DNA from: Planctomycetaceae bacterium
GTDB taxonomy: Bacteria > Planctomycetota > Planctomycetia > Pirellulales > Thermoguttaceae
DNA length: 24,084 bases
Direction: 5' to 3'
Assembly: GCA_031267635.1 (NCBI GenBank)
Contig: JAIRYX010000462.1
Location: forward strand, 1-24,084
Made by a program: the position numbers and the translations under genes. Within the stretch, counting starts at the first letter, position 1. Every line of letters starts with the position of its first letter. Under the pieces are notes generated by a model that worked only from the letters and a program-made list of their open reading frames with translations, had not been told where the DNA came from and did not search any database. Of this stretch, positions 18,335-24,084 are shown piece by piece.

Positions 18335-18552
18335 CTGCTTATTTCACATTTGGGGGAGGGATTGATTTATAAAATACTGTAACTATTCAGTTTCCCAAGC
18401 CCAATAAATCCACACTGGGCAACTGTAGAGTTACCCGAAAGACTTTATTATTGCAATTATCTGAAAGACTCTCCCATTAGGAACTTCTAAAAACCTCATT
18501 TTCAACACACATGACCGTTGAAAAATAAGGGCGGCAATAATAATATTTTCCG
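18335..18552 (+). repeat. Modules C, A and B in series
   Basis: Module C (18335-18378), module A (GTAACTATTCAG to GTTAC, 18379-18434) and module B (18434-18552). B starts CCGAAAGACTTTATTATTGC and ends AATAAGGGCGGCAATAAT-AATATTTTCCGG. Inside B, GGAACTTCTAAAAACCTCAT and TGACCGTTGAAAAATAAGGG match the left part of the 89-bp element at 1171. Confidence 0.7.
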
Positions 18553-18612
18553 GAAAAATTGACTGTAGTTAAAGAGATAAACCATTAGAAGCTGCTTTGC
18601 AGCATAAAAAAA

Positions 18613-18723
18613 CGACCCGCGACGAGAGACACAAACACCTGAAAGTGACCACTTATGGCTGCTGGATTTCTCCCCTGACCAGATTCACAGGCTTCCACTG
18701 TCAATGCCCCTCACCGCGGGTCG
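18613..18723 (-). ncRNA. ffs: Small signal recognition particle RNA (4.5S type)
   Basis: Read on the - strand, the RNA starts CGACCCGCGG and ends CGCGGGTCG, a strong closing helix. The apical part contains CTGGTCAGG and CCAGCAGCC separated by a GGAGAAAT loop, which is the conserved domain IV (symmetric and asymmetric loops, GNRA-like cap) that binds Ffh. The length of about 111 nt fits the short bacterial form without an Alu domain. A run of seven T (complement of 18606-18612) follows the closing helix and makes it an intrinsic terminator. It acts with Ffh in cotranslational membrane targeting. Confidence 0.88.
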
Positions 18724-18748
18724 CAAAACACCAAGAAAGGAAAGCAAC

Positions 18749-18776
18749 ATTCTAACAGCTTCCTACGAGGTGTCAA
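18749..18776 (-). promoter_or_regulatory. Sigma70-type promoter of ffs
   Basis: On the - strand a perfect TTGACA (complement of 18771-18776) and TAGAAT (complement of 18749-18754) are 16 bp apart. Transcription would begin near 18742, about 20 nt before the mature RNA end, implying 5' processing. Confidence 0.65.
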
Positions 18777-18822
18777 GTGCTTCTGGGAAAAATTTTTAAA
18801 TATGCAATATTGACGAAAACCA

Positions 18823-18851
18823 TTGACACGGAAAGAGTTTCTGACTATCAT
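18823..18851 (+). promoter_or_regulatory. Sigma70-type promoter of the hemX-like/hemA pair
   Basis: A perfect TTGACA (18823-18828) and TATCAT (18846-18851) are 17 bp apart. The start would be near 18858, some 45 bp before the ATG at 18903. It is back to back with the ffs promoter. Confidence 0.6.
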
Positions 18852-18902
18852 AAAAAGTGGAAAAGAAGGAAATTTCAAATTTTTTGTTAAAAAATTCAAA
18901 CA

Positions 18903-19793
18903 ATGTTGTCCCATGTCGGAATGATTTGTTTTACCGCCTGTTATTTGGCGGCATTTTTGCTCGAATGTTCGCGTTGTTGTTTTCGTAGCGGCGTGCGGGG
19001 AGCGGTGATGTTTGGATTTGCGGCGGCGGGTTGGATTGCTCACACGGCATATCTTTATCATCAGATTGTTTTTCAAGACGGTCATTTGCTCAGCAGCGTT
19101 CAGGGCTGGATGATTGCTGTCGCATGGATGCTGATGATTTTGTATTTATATCTGACCGTTTATTTTCCGAAAACGCCGTTTGGGCTTTTTTTGCTGCCTC
19201 TTGTGTTGATTGCTATTGGTTCGGGGAAACATTTTGCCAATGCCGCCGCGTTTCCGCCGGATTCAGTCGGTCAAGTGTGGCGGATGGTGCATGTCGCGTC
19301 GTTTTTGCTTGTGACTGTTACAATTTTTCTCGGTTTTGTGACCGGATTGATGTATCTCTTGCAAGCGGCAAATCTCAAACGGAAACACCCCAAAATCGGA
19401 CGCCTGAAACTTCCGCCGCTCGAATGGCTTCAAACCGCCAATTCACGGCTCATCGGTTTTTTGATTGTTCTGCTTGCGGCTGGAATTTTGACCGGTTTTG
19501 CAATTAACCGGCTCAATATGCAAAATCAAAACGCTTCCGTATCGCTGCTTGATCCGATGGTGATTGTGACAATCGGCATGTTTGTTTTTTTGCTGTTGTT
19601 CACCGTAACGCTCAAAAAATGGCAGCCCGCCCACGAAGGTAAACGTCTCGCATTCGTTACAATCCTTTGTTTTACCGCGATGATTCTCATGTTGGCGTTT
19701 GCTCTCGCGTCGTCTTCGGCGCATTGGTATCAAAAGAATAAGCTACAGGAGCAATCTCAAACATCATTTTTATCAACAGATGACACGAGATGA
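18903..19793 (+). CDS. HemX/CcsA-like integral membrane protein
   Basis: Product of 296 residues with about eight hydrophobic segments, the topology of the HemX and CcsA/ResC (cytochrome c assembly) family. Conserved His residues appear in GWIAHTAYL (His47) and WRMVHVASFLL (His130), the latter in the position used for heme contact in the family. The tryptophan-rich WWD motif of true cytochrome c synthases is not seen, and the next gene is hemA. Both points favour a HemX role, thought to modulate the level of glutamyl-tRNA reductase. A function in cytochrome c maturation is not excluded. No good Shine-Dalgarno is present; GAAGGAAA lies about 30 bp upstream, too far to serve. The gap to hemA is 280 bp. 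Confidence 0.85.
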   Translation: MLSHVGMICFTACYLAAFLLECSRCCFRSGVRGAVMFGFAAAGWIAHTAYLYHQIVFQDGHLLSSVQGWMIAVAWMLMILYLYLTVYFPKTPFGLFLLPLVLIAIGSGKHFANAAAFPPDSVGQVWRMVHVASFLLVTVTIFLGFVTGLMYLLQAANLKRKHPKIGRLKLPPLEWLQTANSRLIGFLIVLLAAGILTGFAINRLNMQNQNASVSLLDPMVIVTIGMFVFLLLFTVTLKKWQPAHEGKRLAFVTILCFTAMILMLAFALASSSAHWYQKNKLQEQSQTSFLSTDDTR

Positions 19794-20073
19794 ACACAGA
19801 ATTTATATAAGGGGTTTTTATTAAGAAGCCGCGTCATGCTAACGCGATTTCATGGTAATTTCAGAAAAATTGGACAGAGATTTCATTAAATCCAAGTAGA
19901 AACAAGATTTTTTTGACAAGAAATATGATTTTATAAAAACACCGCTAAAAATCTATGTAACCAATAAAATCTATTGATACAAAAATAATGATGACAATAC
20001 TTGATAGGCGTTATACATTGAGACAAAGTTTCATCATTGCGTCAGCCGTCCCAACGACAAGGGAGACGTGGTT

Positions 20074-21354
20074 ATGTTAAAACTCACCATGTTCGGCTGC
20101 AATTATCGAACGGCGGATATTGCCGTGAGAGAACGTTTCGCATTTTCTCCAGAGCAATGTAAGAAGACGTTGCAGAAATGGAGCGATGCTCAAACTCACG
20201 AGGCGGTACTTCTTGCCACATGTAACCGCACGGAGTTATACGTTGCGTCTGAAAACGGAACGGTCATTGACGACGGTGCGATCTGTCAATTTCTTTGTGA
20301 CGAGAAAAACGTCATGCCGGAAACGGTTCGCGAATCGTTGATTATGCTGCACGACGACGAAGCGGTTTCGCATTTGTTTCGTGTTGCCGGTTCACTCGAC
20401 AGTATGGTTTTGGGAGAGCCGCAAATTCTTTCACAGGTCAAAGCGGCGTATCAAACGGCAAACGAAATCGGCACGGCGGGATCTGTCTTGCACGGTTTAT
20501 TTCAAGCGTCGCTCAAAGTTGCCAAACGAATTGTCGGCGAAACGGAAATTCATCAGCGGCGAACAAGTATTCCGAGCGTAGCGGTGGCTGATTTTGCGAT
20601 GCAAATTTTTGAACGCCTCGACGACAAAAAAACGTTGGTACTTGGCGCGGGAGAAATGGCGGATGAAACGTTGCGGTACCTGACCGACCAAGGCGCAATG
20701 TCGATTTTGGTAATCAATCGTAGCACCGACCACGCCCAAAAATTGGCGGAACAATGGCATGGTCATACAGATACTTGGGAAAACCGTTTTGCACGGCTTG
20801 CGGAAGTTGACGTCGTCATCAGCACAACCGGCGCGACCGAACCGATTGTGCGTTTAGACGATTATCTTGCCATCGAATCCCGCCGTCAGGGACGACCGCT
20901 TTTCGTGCTGGATTTAGCGATGCCGCGTGATTTTGATCCGGCGATTGGATCGCGCGAAAACGTATTTTTGTATTCCGTGGATGACCTCAAAGAGACCTGC
21001 GAGCGAAATCAACAAAGCCGTAACCGCGAACTTCCCAAAGCGGAAAAAATCATCAAACAGGAGTGCGGTAAATTTTGGCACGATATGCGAAGCCGCGAAA
21101 CCGGCAGCATTATCCGGCGGCTACGAGAAGATTGGGAGTCGCGGAAAGAGACGGAACTGACGCGGCTGTTCCACAAGCTTCCGAATCTTTCCGAAACGGA
21201 ACAGCGTGAAGTGCGTTATGCATTCGACCGCTTGATCAACAAGCTGTTGCATCCGCCGTTAGAATCGCTACGCGACGAAGCGTATCAACCGCATCACGGC
21301 GTCACATATTTATTACAAGACGCGATTTCGCGGTTATTTCGATTGAAAGATTGA
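20074..21354 (+). CDS. hemA: Glutamyl-tRNA reductase
   Basis: This enzyme reduces glutamyl-tRNA with NADPH to glutamate-1-semialdehyde, the first committed step of C5 tetrapyrrole synthesis. Product of 426 residues. The catalytic Cys50 is in LATCNRTELY, and His100 is in SHLFRVAGSLDSMVLGEPQ. The NADPH site is LVLGAGEMA (about 188-196). A C-terminal dimerisation helix region ends the protein. The ATG at 20074 was chosen because GGGAG (20061-20065) lies 8 bp before it; a GTG at 20068 would sit too close. The 280-bp gap after the hemX-like gene contains promoter-like motifs (TTGATA at 19974, TATACA at 20012) with poor spacing, so hemA may be transcribed both by read-through and on its own. No hemB, hemC or hemL is nearby. 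Confidence 0.94.
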   Translation: MLKLTMFGCNYRTADIAVRERFAFSPEQCKKTLQKWSDAQTHEAVLLATCNRTELYVASENGTVIDDGAICQFLCDEKNVMPETVRESLIMLHDDEAVSHLFRVAGSLDSMVLGEPQILSQVKAAYQTANEIGTAGSVLHGLFQASLKVAKRIVGETEIHQRRTSIPSVAVADFAMQIFERLDDKKTLVLGAGEMADETLRYLTDQGAMSILVINRSTDHAQKLAEQWHGHTDTWENRFARLAEVDVVISTTGATEPIVRLDDYLAIESRRQGRPLFVLDLAMPRDFDPAIGSRENVFLYSVDDLKETCERNQQSRNRELPKAEKIIKQECGKFWHDMRSRETGSIIRRLREDWESRKETELTRLFHKLPNLSETEQREVRYAFDRLINKLLHPPLESLRDEAYQPHHGVTYLLQDAISRLFRLKD

Positions 21355-21441
21355 AGGGAAGTATTTGAATAATATACTCCGCAATACTTGAAAATTCACT
21401 GGTGATTTCGTTTTTTTTGAAAACGAAATAGAAAACGATGG

Positions 21442-21604
21442 CATCAGTTTCCCCAGCCAAATAAATTCGCACTGGGCTACTACATCGTTACCTGAACGGC
21501 TTTACCATTGTCGCCCCTTATTTCTTTAGGGAACTTCTAAAAACCTCATTTGCAACAAACGTGACCGTTGAAAAATAAGGGCTGCAATGGTAACATCTTT
21601 CGGA
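21442..21604 (+). repeat. Modules A and B in series
   Basis: Module A (CATCAGTTTCCCC to CGTTACC) is followed by a complete B: arms TTTACCATTG...CCCCTTATTT and AAATAAGGGCTGCAATGGTAA (given in parts) form an inverted repeat. In the centre GGGAACTTCTAAAAACCTCA (from 21529) matches the 89-bp element at 1171. Very similar to 18379-18552. Confidence 0.7.
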
Positions 21605-21650
21605 TAACCAGTCAACGGAGACGTCGTCATTAAGATTGCTACTATAAAGT

Positions 21651-21775
21651 CGCGCAATTTCACTTGGCATTTTTCAACGTAAAATTCCCTATACATTTGA
21701 CATTTTTTATATCAAGGGAAATTGAGGAAATTTGTACTACCCGGTGCGGATTTATTTGGGTTAGGTAACTAAATA
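21651..21775 (+). repeat. Module D followed by a partial module A
   Basis: GCGCAATTTCACTTGGCATTT and ATATCAAGGGAAATTGAGGA (D, 21652-21733; given as parts) match the complement of 3555-3620. GGTGCGGATTTATTTGGGTT (A) follows directly. Confidence 0.6.
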
Positions 21776-22088
21776 AAAGTGCAATTTCTCGCTGTGCGAA
21801 GTATAACATCTACAGCATAAGGCGAAGTGGATGCAAGGCGTTTGATAAAAACGGCGCGATGACAATATCCGACACAGTTGTCGTGATTGTAGTCGCGTCG
21901 GAAAAAAATCATACCTCCGACGATTTTTTCGTCGCTGTTTGTTACCGCTGGAAACAATCCCGATTCCGGCAAAAAATTTTTGAAATTTCTCTTTTCGCCG
22001 GAAGCGGCTATACTGTATTCCTCAACAACGGTTATACAATGGCGGAGCCAATAAAAATCGCCTTGTTTTAACGTTGACAAAACGATTA

Positions 22089-24084
22089 TTAAAAAACCGT
22101 TTCCTCCAAATACTGTTGTAACGCTTCGTCCAAAATCGTTTCCAATTCTTCGTTTTGGGCGGCGAGTTTGGAATCAACGACTTTTGCAATGGCAGATCCG
22201 GAGCTTTGTGAACCACTGTTTTCGGTAAGTTTGACGTCAAGCAGGGTGGTTGTACCGTTACCGCCAAAATATAAACCGCCGCCCCATGTCGCGGCATTAT
22301 ATTGGAGTGATGTGTTTTGAGCGGTTAAATTTCCGTTGTTTTGAAAAATCCCTCCACCCCATGTCGCAGTGTTGAAACTAAACCAGACATGTTCCAGTTG
22401 CAAAGAGCCGCCGCTTTGATAAATCGCGCCGCCCCATTTTCCGGTGTTGCCGAAAAATTGCGTTTGTCCCCAATAATTTCCGAGCATCGCGGATGTGCCG
22501 CCATAAAGGTAAAAAGCGCCGCCGTAATCGGCATTGTTATTGATGAATGTCGTTGCTGCCAAACTGGAATCGCCCGACATTTGGAAATACGCGCCGCCGT
22601 TCTTGGATGTATTTCTATCAAATGTTACTCCAATCATTGCGACTGTCCCCGCGTTTTGATAAAGCGCGCCGCCGAATTTATTGTTCGCGGTATTGTTACT
22701 AAACGTAACTCCGGTCAAAACGAGATTTCCGCCGTCAAGATAAATCGCGCCGCCGTTCTTATTGATGTTGCCGTTAGCAAATGTTAAGCCGTTAATAACC
22801 ACATCTTGATCTTGAGCACGAATTGTCAAATGCCGTCCCGATTGATTCGCGTCGAGCGTCAGTAACGTTGCACCCGGCGCATTGATCGTTGTTGCAGTTG
22901 TAATCAGAAGTTCACTTTGAAGCGTAATGATCTGCGATCCGTTGATAAATAATCCCGGATCAAAGAAAATGACATGACTTGTCGGCGTAACCCACGAAAT
23001 CGCTTCACGAAGAGAAACAAGCCCGTCTAACGGATCGACAATATCATCAAGCGTTGTAACAATCAACGATGGGCGAGCAAACGTTGTTGCGGTAACAATT
23101 TGCGAAACCGCCTTGCCGCTCTCATTCGTTGCAATCAAACGGAATTGATATTCAGTCGAAGCGGTCAAATCAATGACCGTGTACGATTCCGCGTTCGCGT
23201 CAAGCGTGACAACAATGGCGTCGTTCCAATTGGAATCGGATGTTTTATATTCCAATTCGTATCTGTCGAGATTTTCTTGCCCCGCCCAAACAAGCGCGAC
23301 CGATTGATACGTGATCGCGTCGATTTCAAGTAACGGCGCGGTCGGTAGTGCAACGTTCGTTGTTGCGGTAACAATTTGCGAAACCGCCTCGCCGCTCTCA
23401 TTCGTTGCAGTCAAACGGAATTGATATTCAGTCGAAGCGGTCAAATCAATGACCGTGTAAGATTCCGCGTTCGCGTCAAGCGTGACAACAATGGCGTCGT
23501 TCCAATTAGAATCGGATGTTTTATATTCCAATTCGTATTTGTCGAGATTTTCTTGTCCCGCCCAAACAATCGCGACCGATTGATACGTGACCGTGTCGAT
23601 TTCAAGTAACGGCATGGTCGGTAGCGCAACGTTCGTTGTTGCGGTAACAATTTGCGAAACCGCCTTGCCGCTCTCATTCGTTGCAGTCAAACGGAATTGA
23701 TATTCAGTCGAAGCGGTCAAATCAAAGGCCGTGTAAGATTCCGAGTTCGCGTCATGCGTGACAGAAATGGCGTCGTTCCTATTAGAATCGGATTTTTTAT
23801 ATTCCAATTCGTATCTGTCGAGATTTTCTTGTCCCGCCCAAACAAGCGCGACCGATTGATACGTGAACGCGGCGATTTCAAGTAGCGGCGTGGTCGGTAG
23901 TGCAACATTCGTTGTTGCGGTAACAATTTGTGAAACCGCCTTGCCGCTCTCATTCGTTGCAGTCAAACGGAATTGATATTCTGTCGAAGCGGTCAAATCA
24001 ACGGCCGTGTACGAGTCCGCGTTCGCGTCAAGCGTGACAGAAATGGCGTCGTTCCAATTAGAATCGGATGTTTTATATTCCAAT
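22089..24084 (-). CDS. Large surface protein: FN3 repeats plus Pmp-like beta-helix (partial)
   Basis: The gene runs off the right edge, so the N-terminus is missing; 664 residues are visible. Three complete and one partial fibronectin type III domains of 92 residues come first (about 1-62, 63-154, 155-246, 247-338). A segment with VTTLDDIVDPLDGLVSLREAI follows, the entry motif of many polymorphic-outer-membrane-like proteins. Then comes a right-handed beta-helix (about 430-625) of GGAIY/GGALY repeats with TFSNNTA-type turns. The C-terminus (SKLAAQNEELETILDEALQQ) is helical, with no autotransporter barrel, sortase motif or membrane segment. The protein is probably exported and adhesive or structural. 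The FN3 units are nearly identical as DNA, indicating recent duplication. The nearest downstream sequence (below 22089) is intergenic. Confidence 0.88.
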   Translation of the reverse strand, partial: LEYKTSDSNWNDAISVTLDANADSYTAVDLTASTEYQFRLTATNESGKAVSQIVTATTNVALPTTPLLEIAAFTYQSVALVWAGQENLDRYELEYKKSDSNRNDAISVTHDANSESYTAFDLTASTEYQFRLTATNESGKAVSQIVTATTNVALPTMPLLEIDTVTYQSVAIVWAGQENLDKYELEYKTSDSNWNDAIVVTLDANAESYTVIDLTASTEYQFRLTATNESGEAVSQIVTATTNVALPTAPLLEIDAITYQSVALVWAGQENLDRYELEYKTSDSNWNDAIVVTLDANAESYTVIDLTASTEYQFRLIATNESGKAVSQIVTATTFARPSLIVTTLDDIVDPLDGLVSLREAISWVTPTSHVIFFDPGLFINGSQIITLQSELLITTATTINAPGATLLTLDANQSGRHLTIRAQDQDVVINGLTFANGNINKNGGAIYLDGGNLVLTGVTFSNNTANNKFGGALYQNAGTVAMIGVTFDRNTSKNGGAYFQMSGDSSLAATTFINNNADYGGAFYLYGGTSAMLGNYWGQTQFFGNTGKWGGAIYQSGGSLQLEHVWFSFNTATWGGGIFQNNGNLTAQNTSLQYNAATWGGGLYFGGNGTTTLLDVKLTENSGSQSSGSAIAKVVDSKLAAQNEELETILDEALQQYLEETVF
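23096..24084 (-). repeat. 276-bp tandem repeats encoding FN3 domains
   Basis: Units start at about 23100, 23376, 23652 and 23928, exactly 276 bp (92 codons) apart, and differ at few positions. The last is cut by the window edge. Some differences change residues (for example N to K or V to A), so the units are diverging slowly or being homogenised. Confidence 0.9.

Larger units (their letters stand above)
21355..22088. other. Intergenic region, mostly repeat modules
   Basis: Modules A, B and D fill 21442-21775. From 21780 to 22080 short open frames exist on both strands, but none has a convincing start; the - strand frame at 22080 needs a TTG directly behind the surface-protein stop. No promoter, terminator or RNA was identified with confidence. 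Confidence 0.4.

Overview
The window looks like chromosomal DNA of a low- to medium-GC bacterium, most likely a planctomycete of the Pirellulales/Thermoguttaceae type. That is an inference from gene content and style: a Lys/Ala histone H1-like mini-protein, an S1-domain protein with a long disordered N-terminus, a divergent ketoacyl synthase, MoxR, a large FN3 plus Pmp-like beta-helix surface protein, weak Shine-Dalgarno usage and scattered genes. No 16S rRNA or other decisive marker is present.

Layout. 1-3560 is a decayed region: a possible 3' gene remnant (80-280), then two overlapping broken genes on the + strand, a membrane-anchored beta-propeller-like protein (752-2103) and a radical SAM protein (2100-3501). 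The first carries an 89-bp mobile miniature element with a clear target duplication. 3560-6500 holds a repeat cluster, a secreted protein and a four-S1-domain RNA-binding protein on the - strand. 6700-10600 is + strand: a ketoacyl synthase with Asn in place of the second active-site His, a 14-unit 21-bp tandem array, and der, whose N-terminus is itself built of 21-bp/heptad repeats. 10860-14020 is - strand: GT4 glycosyltransferase, a YcxB-like membrane protein and a MoxR ATPase. 14400-17760 is - strand: the H1-like protein with its terminator, then an operon of a site-2 protease and an SGNH hydrolase with its terminator. At 18600-18860 the small SRP RNA (ffs, - strand) and the hemX-like/hemA pair (+ strand) diverge from back-to-back sigma70-type promoters. 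From 22089 to the right edge lies the 3' part of a large FN3/beta-helix surface protein gene (- strand).

The strongest structure not explained by genes is a mosaic family of short palindromic modules (called A, B, C and D here) in most of the larger intergenic gaps and absent from intact genes. Module B shares sequence with the 89-bp element inserted in the broken propeller gene, which shows that at least this part of the family has been mobile. No transposase is present in the window, so any movement would have to be driven in trans.

Most intact genes are housekeeping (der, hemA, ffs, S1, ketoacyl synthase) or envelope related (glycosyltransferase, S2P, SGNH hydrolase, surface protein). No defence system, CRISPR array, tRNA or rRNA was seen.
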